38,341 nt of DNA from Lachnospiraceae bacterium UBA7202 (lineage in GTDB: Bacteria; Bacillota; Clostridia; Lachnospirales; Lachnospiraceae): contig DKUO01000003.1 of assembly GCA_002490705.1 (NCBI GenBank), forward strand, positions 1 to 38,341. Reading direction: 5' to 3'. Shown here piece by piece: positions 22,670 to 30,814 of this stretch. The position numbers were made by a program, and so were the translations under genes. Positions within the stretch are counted from its first letter, which is position 1. Each line of letters opens with the position of its first letter. Below the pieces are notes generated by a model that searched no databases, was not told where the DNA came from, and worked only from the letters and a program-made list of their open reading frames with translations.

Positions 22670-25222
22670 TCACTTGATTACAGTTGTTTTCTTTGCAGCG
22701 GGCTTCGTCTCCACCTTTGCGCCCACAGCCTTCTTCACAGCCGTTTTCGGCTTTTTTGTCAGTTCCTGTAGCTTCTCTGCGGCTGCCTGCGCCTTCTTTT
22801 CCAAAAGCTCCGCAGTTTTTGCGCTCTCCCTCGCCTGTTTTGCCGCACGCTTTGCCAGCTCCTTGGCCTCCGCGGCCGCCTTTTTCGCCTGTTCCTTGGC
22901 CTCCGCAGCCGCCTGCGCGGTGCGCTCTGCCTCCTCCTTGGCCAGACGCCTCTCTTCCTCTTCCTTTGCCAGACGGCGTTCCTCCTCGCGCCTGCGCTCA
23001 ATCTCCGCCTTCTCTTCCTTTGTGTAAGGCGTATAGGAGAAAATACTGATGCTTAAAGGCGCACTCACCATATCAATGGCGTAAGGCTTGCCGTCCCACT
23101 CTGTCTCAATCGTATCGCAAACAGCCTTATTTAGTATACCGCTGCCGCCATAAGCCGGATCATCGGTGTTAAAGACTTCCTTATATTTCCCCTCACAGGG
23201 AACGCCCACGCGAAACTCCTGCTTCGCATCAGCAAAATTTGCCACCACCACCAGCATATCTCTGACGTCGTCCGTTTTTCTGATATAGGACAGCATACAG
23301 GCATTCGGCGTGATGCAGTTGATCCATTCAAACCCCTCCCAGGAAGTATCCTTCCGGTAAAGCGCCGGCGAAGACGTATAAAACTTGTTCAGCGCCGCCA
23401 CCATCTGATTCAGCTTCTTGTGATCCTCATTTTCCAAAAGCTCCCATTCAACCGCACGCTTTTCATTGAACTCGTCATACTCTCCGATATCCTGCCCCAT
23501 AAACAACAGCTTCTTACCGGGATGGGTCATATGGTAGGCAAAAGTCAGCCGCAGATTGGCAAACTGCTTCTCCCGCTTCCCGGGCATCTTTCCAAGGAGC
23601 GTACCCTTGCCATGCACCACCTCATCATGGGACAGCACGAGGATAAACTTCTCGCTGTAAGCATAAATCATACTGAAAGTCAAATCATTGTGTCTCCCCG
23701 AACGGAAAAAGGGATCTGTCGTAATATAGCCGAGATAATCGTTCATGAAGCCCATGTTCCATTTTAAGTCGAAACCGAGGCCGTCATCGTCGAGAGCTCC
23801 CGTCACCTTCGGCCATGCTGTTGATTCCTCCGCAATCATGAGCACGCCAGGGTTTCTCTTCTTCATAATGGAGTTTAAGTGCTTTAAAAGCTCCACCGCC
23901 TCCAGATTTTCATGGCCGCCATAGATATTGGCCACCCACTCCCCGTCGTTTTTTCCGTAATCCAGATAGAGCATGGAAGCCACCGCGTCAATACGAATGC
24001 CGTCCGCATGGTATTTTTCCACCCAGTATAAGGCGTTGGCAAGCAGGTAATTGCTCACCTGCGGGCGTCCGTAATTATAGATTAGCGTCCCCCAGTGAGG
24101 GTGAAATCCCTGTCTGGGATCCTGATGCTCATACAGGCAGGTGCCGTCAAAAGCGGAAAGACCGTAAGTATCTCTGGGAAAATGCGCAGGCACCCAATCC
24201 AGAATCACACCGATTCCGGCCCTATGCATTTCATTCATAAAATACATGAAGTCTTCCGGCGTGCCGTAGCGCGCGGTAGGCGCATAGTAACCAATCACCT
24301 GATATCCCCAGGATTCATCCAGAGGATGCTCCATCACCGGCATCAGTTCAATATGCGTATAACCCATCTTCTTCACATAGTCAATAATCTTCGGCGCAAG
24401 TTCCCTGTAAGTATAAAACTCCCTGCCGTCAGAAGGTTTTTCAAAGGAACCCAGATAAACTTCATAAACACTCATAGGTTTATCTTCCGCCTGCAAAGCC
24501 TCACGTTCCTTGAGCCACTTGTCGTCCTTCCACACAAAGCCCTCGATATCGCGAATCACCGAAGCGCTCTCCGGCCGAAGCTGCGCCCCGAAGCCGTAAG
24601 GATCCGCCTTCATAAACACCAGCCCGCTCTTCGCCTTAATCTCATATTTATAGCAATCCCCCTCCTTCACATCGGGGATGAATATCTCAAAAATACCGGA
24701 ATCCCAGAGCCGCCTCATCTGGTGGGTTCTGCCGTCCCAGCCGTTAAAATCACCTACCACGCTGACACGCAGAGCGTTCGGCGCCCACACTGCAAAATAG
24801 GTGCCTGATATTCCCGATGCCACGCCCGGATGCGCACCCAAAATATCATAAACCTGATAATGAATGCCCGCCCCAAATTTCTCCGTATCCTTCTTGGTAA
24901 TCCTGGGTGCAAAATTATAGGCATCACGCACTTTCTTAAGGCTTCCGTTACCGGCCTCCACCACATACTCATAAGCGGGAACCGTCTTTCCCGGCAGAAG
25001 CAATGCAAAATACCCCTCCTCGTCGGCCTCCTCCATGCGATAGCTTTTATCCCCCTCCAAAAGCTGGAGCCGCACACTCTTCGCGCCGGGCTGGAATGTC
25101 TGCACCAACACAGAATTCCCCACCACATGAGCGCCCAGAATGTCATGTGGATGATCCGACTCCGAATAGACAATCTCCTCGATCTGTGCCCAGTTCATCA
25201 GCTTATACAGTTTTTTATTCAT
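22670..25222 (-). CDS. glgB: 1,4-alpha-glucan branching enzyme with a 115-residue Lys/Ala/Glu-rich tail
   Basis: Introduces alpha-1,6 branches into glycogen. The N1 domain (about 10-105, HPHDILGAH) and CBM48 domain (about 125-225) precede the GH13 barrel. Catalytic residues are D412 (GIRIDAVASM), E465 (MIAEEST) and D533 (LSHDEVVHGKG). The normal enzyme ends near residue 735, but this one continues with EEKAEIERRREEERR and a low-complexity helical tail of Ala, Lys, Glu and Arg ending in a basic KPKTAVKK...KKTTVIK stretch. The tail is an in-frame continuation with no sign of frameshift. No other glg gene is in the window. It is downstream of DUF1015 and just before mscS. Confidence 0.96.
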   Translation of the reverse strand: MNKKLYKLMNWAQIEEIVYSESDHPHDILGAHVVGNSVLVQTFQPGAKSVRLQLLEGDKSYRMEEADEEGYFALLLPGKTVPAYEYVVEAGNGSLKKVRDAYNFAPRITKKDTEKFGAGIHYQVYDILGAHPGVASGISGTYFAVWAPNALRVSVVGDFNGWDGRTHQMRRLWDSGIFEIFIPDVKEGDCYKYEIKAKSGLVFMKADPYGFGAQLRPESASVIRDIEGFVWKDDKWLKEREALQAEDKPMSVYEVYLGSFEKPSDGREFYTYRELAPKIIDYVKKMGYTHIELMPVMEHPLDESWGYQVIGYYAPTARYGTPEDFMYFMNEMHRAGIGVILDWVPAHFPRDTYGLSAFDGTCLYEHQDPRQGFHPHWGTLIYNYGRPQVSNYLLANALYWVEKYHADGIRIDAVASMLYLDYGKNDGEWVANIYGGHENLEAVELLKHLNSIMKKRNPGVLMIAEESTAWPKVTGALDDDGLGFDLKWNMGFMNDYLGYITTDPFFRSGRHNDLTFSMIYAYSEKFILVLSHDEVVHGKGTLLGKMPGKREKQFANLRLTFAYHMTHPGKKLLFMGQDIGEYDEFNEKRAVEWELLENEDHKKLNQMVAALNKFYTSSPALYRKDTSWEGFEWINCITPNACMLSYIRKTDDVRDMLVVVANFADAKQEFRVGVPCEGKYKEVFNTDDPAYGGSGILNKAVCDTIETEWDGKPYAIDMVSAPLSISIFSYTPYTKEEKAEIERRREEERRLAKEEEERRLAKEEAERTAQAAAEAKEQAKKAAAEAKELAKRAAKQARESAKTAELLEKKAQAAAEKLQELTKKPKTAVKKAVGAKVETKPAAKKTTVIK

Positions 25223-25274
25223 CCGCAGCTATCCTGCCTTTCCTTATTTTTTTATTTCCGAACCTTCCATCGCC

Positions 25275-26528
25275 TTACTTTTTCCCGCTCTCCTCTATCT
25301 TATGAATGAGAAGGCCGCTTCTCAGCTTCGGCTCGAACCATGTGGATTTCGGCGGCATCAGTTTTCCCGCATCCGAAACGGCAAAGAGCTCGTGAATATC
25401 CGTAGGGAACATGGCAAAAGCCACCTTTGCGTCCGTATGCACCCGCCGTTCCAGTTCCTTAAGGCCCCTGATGCCTCCCACAAAATCAATCCGTGCATCT
25501 ACCTTAGGGTCCACAATACCGAAAACCGGCTCCAAAAGATATTTCTGTAAAACCGCCACATCCAGATCCCCCACCGGGTCTCCCGTGTAACAGCTGCTAT
25601 TTATAGTGAGGCGATACCAGTTATCCTGATAGTACATGCCGATCTCGCCCTTCCTTTTCGGCTTATAGGGCTCTTTTCCCTGCTTTTCCACCTGAAAAGA
25701 CCGCCCAACTTTTTCCAGAAACGCGCTCCCATCGAAATCTTCCTCCGGTTTCACCACCCGGTTATAGTCCATAATCATGAGCTGATCGTCGGGAAACAGC
25801 ACGGAAAGGAAGTAATTAAACTCCTCCTCCCCCGTATAATCAGAAAATTCCATCCTTCTCTTCTTCGAGACACGCACCGCCGACGCGCACCGGTGATGGC
25901 CGTCCGCAATATAGATATCCTCCACCTGCCGAAAGGCTGCCTGAATCCGCGATACAGCTCCCTCCTCGTCAATAACCCATACTCTGTGGGTAATGTTATC
26001 ATCCGCTGTAAAATCATAGACCGGCGGACCTGACATCGCCTGTTTTACCTCCCGCTCAATCTCTTCCCTTCTGCGGTAAGCAAGAAAAATCGGCCCTGTC
26101 TGCGCGCTGCACACATCCACATGGCGGATGCGGTCAGCCTCCTTGTCCGCCCGGGTATTTTCATGCTTCTTGATTACCCGGTTATCGTAATCGTCCACGG
26201 AAGCGCAGGCCCCGATTCCCACCTGTGACCGCCCGTCCATCACCAATTCATAGACATAATATGCCTCTTTGGACTCCTGAATAAAAAAGCCATCCTCTAT
26301 CATCTTTTGAAGCATTTCTGCCGCTTTTTCGTATACCTCGGGTGCATACATATCATACGCTTCCGGGAACTGTGTCTCCGGTCGGTCTATCCGAAGAAAG
26401 GTATAATCATTTCCTTTCACGGCCTCCCTCGCCTCATCCCTGCTGTAAACATCATAGGGAAGCGCCGCAATTTTCTCTGCCAGATCTGCTCTGGGCCTGA
26501 TCGCCCGAAACGGAATAATATTAGCCAT
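25275..26528 (-). CDS. DUF1015 family protein, possible ParB-fold kinase
   Basis: From the ATG at 26528 the protein has 417 residues, typical of DUF1015, starting MANIIPFRAIRP. Conserved segments include LPYDVYSRDEAR (23-34), KKHENTRADKEADRIRH (120-136) and IADGHHRCASAVRV (207-220). The DGHHR element recalls the nucleotide-binding signature of the ParB/SbnI/SerK fold, some members of which phosphorylate free serine. The neighbouring serC-serA operon makes a serine link plausible. Its catalytic function has not been established to my knowledge. An AGGAG site lies 11-12 bases before the ATG; the start at 26570 would add 14 non-family residues. It is followed by glgB after 52 bases. Confidence 0.85.
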   Translation of the reverse strand: MANIIPFRAIRPRADLAEKIAALPYDVYSRDEAREAVKGNDYTFLRIDRPETQFPEAYDMYAPEVYEKAAEMLQKMIEDGFFIQESKEAYYVYELVMDGRSQVGIGACASVDDYDNRVIKKHENTRADKEADRIRHVDVCSAQTGPIFLAYRRREEIEREVKQAMSGPPVYDFTADDNITHRVWVIDEEGAVSRIQAAFRQVEDIYIADGHHRCASAVRVSKKRRMEFSDYTGEEEFNYFLSVLFPDDQLMIMDYNRVVKPEEDFDGSAFLEKVGRSFQVEKQGKEPYKPKRKGEIGMYYQDNWYRLTINSSCYTGDPVGDLDVAVLQKYLLEPVFGIVDPKVDARIDFVGGIRGLKELERRVHTDAKVAFAMFPTDIHELFAVSDAGKLMPPKSTWFEPKLRSGLLIHKIEESGKK

Positions 26529-26568
26529 AAGGATTCCCTTCTCCTGCCTATACAGGATATATGTATTC

Positions 26569-26597
26569 ATTTTAACAAATTACACTGTGCATCACAA
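26569..26597 (-). promoter_or_regulatory. sigma-A promoter of the DUF1015-glgB-mscS run
   Basis: On the minus strand TTGTGA (26592-26597) and TAAAAT (26569-26574) are 17 bases apart. A plus-strand TATGAT at 26609-26614 could be the -10 of the divergent 94-residue gene, so the two promoters would overlap within the 119-base gap. Confidence 0.55.
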
Positions 26598-26647
26598 GTA
26601 TATTATGCTATGATTATAGCGAACAAAAAAAGAAAGGAAGAACGCAC

Positions 26648-26932
26648 ATGACAGCTGAAGAACAAAAAATTCTAACTAAAATTAACGATTACGCTGAAAA
26701 AGTATTGGCGGACATCGATCCCCAGAAAACCCGGATCTCCTTTCAACTGGAGGCCTTAAAACCCGTCATGGAGGAGATCGCAAAAGACACCGGAAAAACC
26801 GTGGAGGAAATATTCATCCTCTATATGGATCTGGCCAGCGAAGCCGCCGTGGAAGCGGACCAAAAACTACAGGCAGCTCTGGATGATGAGGAAGGCGCAG
26901 ATTTTTCCTCCATTGCCAACCGGCTGAACTGA
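26648..26932 (+). CDS. small acidic protein of unknown function
   Basis: I do not recognise this 94-residue protein. It is acidic and predicted almost wholly helical, with no signal peptide, membrane segment, cysteine or histidine. Residues about 45-80 (VMEEIAKDTGKTVEEIFILYMDLASEAAVEADQ) form one amphipathic block. AGGAAG lies 7 bases before the ATG, and a bidirectional terminator follows directly, so it is a monocistronic gene. It is the only plus-strand gene among minus-strand neighbours, divergent from DUF1015 and convergent with serA. Its codon use looks like that of neighbouring genes. Confidence 0.8.
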   Translation: MTAEEQKILTKINDYAEKVLADIDPQKTRISFQLEALKPVMEEIAKDTGKTVEEIFILYMDLASEAAVEADQKLQAALDDEEGADFSSIANRLN

Positions 26933-26933
26933 A

Positions 26934-26964
26934 AAAGGCTTGCCGCAAAACACGGCAAGCCTTT
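26934..26964. terminator. bidirectional rho-independent terminator
   Basis: AAAGGCTTGCCG and CGGCAAGCCTTT form a perfect 12-bp stem with a 7-base loop between the convergent small gene and serA. On the minus strand it ends in TTTTT and on the plus strand in TTTACTTTT, so it can stop both transcripts. Confidence 0.9.
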
Positions 26965-26981
26965 ACTTTTAGATATTATGG

Positions 26982-27001
26982 GATCGAGTGTAAACTCGAT
27001 C
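26982..27001. repeat. perfect palindrome just after the serA stop codon
   Basis: GATCGAGT and ACTCGATC form a perfect 8-bp stem with a GTAA loop, starting two bases after the serA TAG. Its CGAG...CTCG frame and position immediately after a stop resemble half of the double-hairpin repeats at 3724-3837 and 19198-19250, but the core differs and it could be unrelated. Confidence 0.45.
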
Positions 27002-27003
27002 GG

Positions 27004-28167
27004 CTATTTTACTACTCTCACCCGGAACACGCCGTCGATAGACTGTAGTTTCTCGATAATCTCCTTCGATGCAGGCTGTTCGATGTCCAGCATGGTGTAG
27101 GCCACCTCTCCTTTCGACTTGTTGGTCATATCGGAGATATTGATGTTGTTGTCGCCAAAGCAGGCGGTAAACTTGGTAATCATGTTGGCGATGTTCCTGT
27201 GGAAAATCGCCACGCGGCCCGCCTGTTCGCAGATTCCCATATCACATTTCGGATAGTTTACGCTGTTTGTGATATTGCCGTTCTCCAGATAATTCTTCAT
27301 CTCCTTCACAGCCATCACCGCACAGTTATCCTCAGACTCCTCCGTGGACGCGCCAAGATGGGGGATCACGATACACCCTTCCTGTCCCGCCGTGGTGGCG
27401 TTCGGGAAATCAGACACATATTTGCGCACCTTACCCGTCTTGATACTCTCCAAAACCGCCTTTTCATCCACAAGAAGGTCTCTCGCAAAGTTTAAGAGAA
27501 TCACGCCCTCTTTCATCTGGTCAAGCGCCTCCTTGCCAATCATGCCCTTGGTGGCATCCATAAGCGGCACATGGATGGTAATGATATCGCATTCCTGATA
27601 GATGTCCTCCACATGAATCACATGCTTCACATCCCGGCTTAAGTTCCACGCCGCATCCACGGAAACATAAGGGTCATACCCGTAAACTTCCATGCCAAGA
27701 TGCTTCGCCACATTGGCTACCCTGACGCCAATGGCTCCCAGACCGATAATGCCCAGCTTTTTGCCCTCGATCTCCGTACCCGCAAAATTCTTTTTGGCTT
27801 TCTCGGCATTCTTGCCCACGTTTTCATCTGTCTGGTTCTCTTTCACCCACTCGATACCACCCACAACGTCGCGGGAAGCCAGAAGCATGCCCGCAATGAC
27901 AAGCTCCTTCACTCCATTCGCGTTCGCTCCCGGCGTATTGAACACTACAATGCCTTTTTCCGCACACTTATCAAGAGGAATGTTATTAACGCCTGCGCCT
28001 GCGCGGGCGATTGCCAGAAGATTCTCGGGCAGCTCCATGTCATGCATGGCGGCGCTTCTCACCAGAATACCGTCCGCCTCCTCAATCTTCTCCGTCTTTT
28101 CGTATTGATTGCTGAATTTCTCCAGACCCACCTGCGCGATGGGATTTAAACAATGATACTTAAACAT
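27004..28167 (-). CDS. serA: D-3-phosphoglycerate dehydrogenase
   Basis: Oxidises 3-phosphoglycerate to 3-phosphohydroxypyruvate, the first step of serine synthesis. The NAD-binding motif GIIGLGAIGVRVAN, the ARAGAGVNNI segment, the DxxxF-type catalytic region LLNFARDLLVDE and the PHLGASTEESEDN histidine are present. The C-terminal residues about 318-387 form an ACT domain (VAIFHRNIANMITKFT...FRVRVVK), which may mediate serine feedback. At 387 residues it is the short form lacking the intervening ASB domain. It overlaps the end of serC by 8 bases. It reads FARDLLVDE where many homologues have a NxxRGxxVD motif. Confidence 0.96.
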   Translation of the reverse strand: MFKYHCLNPIAQVGLEKFSNQYEKTEKIEEADGILVRSAAMHDMELPENLLAIARAGAGVNNIPLDKCAEKGIVVFNTPGANANGVKELVIAGMLLASRDVVGGIEWVKENQTDENVGKNAEKAKKNFAGTEIEGKKLGIIGLGAIGVRVANVAKHLGMEVYGYDPYVSVDAAWNLSRDVKHVIHVEDIYQECDIITIHVPLMDATKGMIGKEALDQMKEGVILLNFARDLLVDEKAVLESIKTGKVRKYVSDFPNATTAGQEGCIVIPHLGASTEESEDNCAVMAVKEMKNYLENGNITNSVNYPKCDMGICEQAGRVAIFHRNIANMITKFTACFGDNNINISDMTNKSKGEVAYTMLDIEQPASKEIIEKLQSIDGVFRVRVVK

Positions 28168-29263
28168 TTGTACTGCCTTCCTTTACGTTTTCTTTTTCAA
28201 AATTTTTCATAAACGCAACCAGCTTCTCCACACCCTCCACCGGCATCGCGTTGTAGATGCTGGCGCGCATACCGCCTACGGTTCTGTGGCCCTTCAGGTT
28301 TACAAAACCGGCTGCGGTCGCCTCCTTGACAAATTTGGCGTCCAGCTCCTCATTTCCCGTCACAAAAGGCACGTTCATAAGAGACCGGTCCTCTTTTCTC
28401 ACCGTCCCTTTAAAGAGACTGCTCTCATCCAGAAAATCATAAAGGATCTTGGCTTTCTTCTCATTTAACGCTTTCATTGCTTCCAAACCGCCGTTTTTCA
28501 ACAGCCACTTAAACACCTTGCCACAGATATAGATACCGTAGCATGGAGGCGTATTGTACAGGGAATCATTGTCCGCATGCACCTTAAACTTCATCATAGT
28601 AGGCGTACCGGGCAGCGTATCCTCCGTCAGAAGATCCTCCCTGATAATCACAATCTGCGTGCCGGCAGGGCCTACGTTCTTCTGTACACCCGCATAGACA
28701 AGACCATACTTGGTCACATCCATGGGCTCTGACAGGAAACAGGACGACACATCGGAAACCAGAATCTTTCCTTTGGTATTGGGCAGTGTATGGTATTTTG
28801 TGCCGTAAATTGTATTGTTTTCACAGATATAGACATAATCCATATCATCCGTTATGGGAAGATCGGAACAATCCGGAATATAAGAAAATGTTTCGTCTGC
28901 GGAGGACGCTAACTCCACCGCTTCCCCGTAAATCTTCGCCTCTGCAAAAGCTTTCTTTGCCCACTGACCGGTCAGGATATAACCCGCCTTGCGGTTCTTC
29001 ATCAGGTTCATGGGCACGGATGCGAACAAAAGGCTCGCGCCTCCCTGTAAAAATAATACTTTATAGTTATCCGGAATCTGTAGGAGCGTACGAAGATCCG
29101 CCTCCGCCTCCTTGATGATCGCGTCATAAACCTTAGACCGATGGCTCATTTCCATGACCGACATTCCCGATCCCTTGTAATCCAGCATCTCCTCCGCTGC
29201 TTCCCTCAAAACCTCTTCCGGCAAAACCGCAGGGCCCGCTGAAAAATTATACACTCTTGACAC
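28160..29263 (-). CDS. serC: phosphoserine aminotransferase
   Basis: PLP enzyme converting phosphohydroxypyruvate to phosphoserine. RVYNFSAGPAVLPEEVL is the typical N-terminus, and GYILTGQWAKKA, SDVSSCFLSEP and the PLP-lysine loop YAGVQKNVGPAGT are present. I choose a GTG start at 29263 because GGGAGGAG lies 6 bases before it and the resulting 367 residues match the family; the in-frame ATG at 29308 would add 15 non-family residues and lies in the leader. It is first in the serC-serA operon. No serB phosphatase is in the window. Confidence 0.95.
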   Translation of the reverse strand: MSRVYNFSAGPAVLPEEVLREAAEEMLDYKGSGMSVMEMSHRSKVYDAIIKEAEADLRTLLQIPDNYKVLFLQGGASLLFASVPMNLMKNRKAGYILTGQWAKKAFAEAKIYGEAVELASSADETFSYIPDCSDLPITDDMDYVYICENNTIYGTKYHTLPNTKGKILVSDVSSCFLSEPMDVTKYGLVYAGVQKNVGPAGTQIVIIREDLLTEDTLPGTPTMMKFKVHADNDSLYNTPPCYGIYICGKVFKWLLKNGGLEAMKALNEKKAKILYDFLDESSLFKGTVRKEDRSLMNVPFVTGNEELDAKFVKEATAAGFVNLKGHRTVGGMRASIYNAMPVEGVEKLVAFMKNFEKENVKEGSTNV

Positions 29264-29294
29264 TGTTATCTCCTCCCGTCTTCCCTTACACTTT

Positions 29295-29327
29295 ATAGTA
29301 AACGACATTAAAAATTTCGTTTACTAT
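29295..29327. promoter_or_regulatory. perfect 11-bp inverted repeat in the serCA leader (candidate operator)
   Basis: ATAGTAAACGA (29295-29305) and TCGTTTACTAT (29317-29327) are exact inverse complements around an 11-base AT-rich spacer. The repeat begins about 11 bases downstream of the predicted start of transcription. The two-half-site layout with centres about two helical turns apart suggests a dimeric repressor, though an RNA hairpin is also possible. Confidence 0.6.
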
Positions 29328-29344
29328 GGTTACAAACAAAAAAT

Positions 29345-29373
29345 ATTTTACGCTTTTCGCGCGCTTTCGTCAA
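29345..29373 (-). promoter_or_regulatory. sigma-A promoter of serC-serA
   Basis: On the minus strand TTGACG (29368-29373) and TAAAAT (29345-29350) are 17 bases apart, placing the transcription start near 29338 and giving a leader of about 75 bases that contains the 11-bp inverted repeat. Confidence 0.7.
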
Positions 29374-29410
29374 CGTTTTTCTCAGCTCAGCCCGCGCCCT
29401 GGCTAAACTG

Positions 29411-30808
29411 TTAATAGAACATCACCACCGGCGTTCCTACCTCAGCCATATCGTAGAGCTGCTCCATCGCCGGACGCGGTGTATTGATACAGCCGTGGGA
29501 ACCGTTTGTCTGATAGATGGTTCCGCCGAATTTCCCCCGCCATGCCGCGTCGTGAATGCCGATATTGCCCTTCACCGGCATCCAAAAATCCACGTGGGAG
29601 GCATAATTGGCGCCGCGCAGCACACGATTTTTCTGCTTCGCATACACGAAATTTACGCCAGAAGGCGTACCCATCCTTCTGGAAGTGTTCCCCGTCACAA
29701 TTGGCGTATCTATTTTCAGGACGCCGTCCACATAGTAATACAGCTTCTGCTCTCCCATGTCCACCTCTATGTAAGTGGAACCGATATCCTCTTTGCCCTG
29801 CGCCCATGCCTCCTGCGTGTAAGCAGGTCTGTGTACCTCGCTTTTCTTATCATAAAATGCCTGCGTCAAATAATCCACTTCCGCCTTCTTGTCTATCTTG
29901 TTGCCGTAGAGACCGCCCTCCACCGTCACCAGATCCCCTCTGGTGGATAAAAACTGCCTGCTAGCGCCCACCGTATCGTACTCAGCCGCCAGTGTCTCCA
30001 CAAAATCCTCTATGGCATTCTCCTTTAACTGCAATTCCCCTGATTCATCAAGCAGAAAATGGCCGCTCTCATCCGTCGCAATCCAGTCACAAACCACGGA
30101 AGCGTCCACAGGGACCTGCTCTTCCCCCATCTGATAGACGATGCCGCATTGCTGAAAACGCGCAAGTTTCTCCCAGATATCCAGTGTCTCCTGCATCTGC
30201 GCCGTCAGTTCCAGATTGTGATAACATCCTGTCTCAACGAGGGACACCTCGTTTTGAGAATTCTCAACGGCCGCAAGCACCGCGTCCCTTGCCTGCCCTA
30301 AAGCGAGAACATCTGCCCGCTCATTCACAAGCGCGTAGCCCTGGGGTGTACGGACGATTTCTACCCTGCGGTCCTGATCCTCTTTTTCCTCCCGGCAAAA
30401 AGGCAGCGCCGAAAAGCAAGCCTCAAACGCCTCTTTGTCATAGGATACCACCGGGGAAAGCTCCACCTGATGCTTCCCAAGAAGGCTGTCTATCCACATC
30501 CATGGATTTTGACGTTTCTGATAGATCTCAAGCGCCTTCTTAAAATCAAACTGATAGGATATCTCTTCCGCAGATATCACATAGTGGTTGCCGTCCTTAT
30601 CCGTCACAGTGACGCCCTCATATGTGAAATCTTTCGTAAGCTCCTCATTTACCTCCTGAATGCTTTTTCCGGTACAATAGACCCCATTGATCCATGTTCC
30701 GTAGGTAAACGCGTTGCGGTAGTAAAAGGCAAGCCCGACATAAACCGCCATCAGACTGACAGTTGCAATGCCCAGAATAACTGCCATACGCTTTAGTAAT
30801 CTCTTCAT
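29411..30808 (-). CDS. L,D-transpeptidase (YkuD) with N-terminal membrane anchor and PG-binding-4-like region
   Basis: Cell-wall enzyme forming 3-3 peptidoglycan cross-links. The 465-residue protein has one N-terminal hydrophobic anchor (about 10-30), a long extracytoplasmic region like the peptidoglycan-binding domain found in clostridial L,D-transpeptidases (about 35-310), and a C-terminal YkuD domain (about 345-465). The catalytic motif is IGIHDAAWRG...NGSHGCINTP, with the nucleophile Cys in SHGCIN. The start is set at the ATG at 30808; a TTG at 30814 is less likely. It begins 6 bases after the ilvB stop and so is probably co-transcribed with branched-chain amino acid genes. Confidence 0.93.
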   Translation of the reverse strand: MKRLLKRMAVILGIATVSLMAVYVGLAFYYRNAFTYGTWINGVYCTGKSIQEVNEELTKDFTYEGVTVTDKDGNHYVISAEEISYQFDFKKALEIYQKRQNPWMWIDSLLGKHQVELSPVVSYDKEAFEACFSALPFCREEKEDQDRRVEIVRTPQGYALVNERADVLALGQARDAVLAAVENSQNEVSLVETGCYHNLELTAQMQETLDIWEKLARFQQCGIVYQMGEEQVPVDASVVCDWIATDESGHFLLDESGELQLKENAIEDFVETLAAEYDTVGASRQFLSTRGDLVTVEGGLYGNKIDKKAEVDYLTQAFYDKKSEVHRPAYTQEAWAQGKEDIGSTYIEVDMGEQKLYYYVDGVLKIDTPIVTGNTSRRMGTPSGVNFVYAKQKNRVLRGANYASHVDFWMPVKGNIGIHDAAWRGKFGGTIYQTNGSHGCINTPRPAMEQLYDMAEVGTPVVMFY

Positions 30809-30814
30809 AAACAA

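Noticed and set aside
24095..24808. Plus-strand frame of 237 codons inside glgB
   Set aside because: It is a shadow of the GH13 coding strand; the translation has no family pattern.
29264..29410. T-box, attenuator or riboswitch in the serC leader
   Set aside because: The leader is about 75 bases, with one palindrome and no terminator/antiterminator pair or T-box core sequence.
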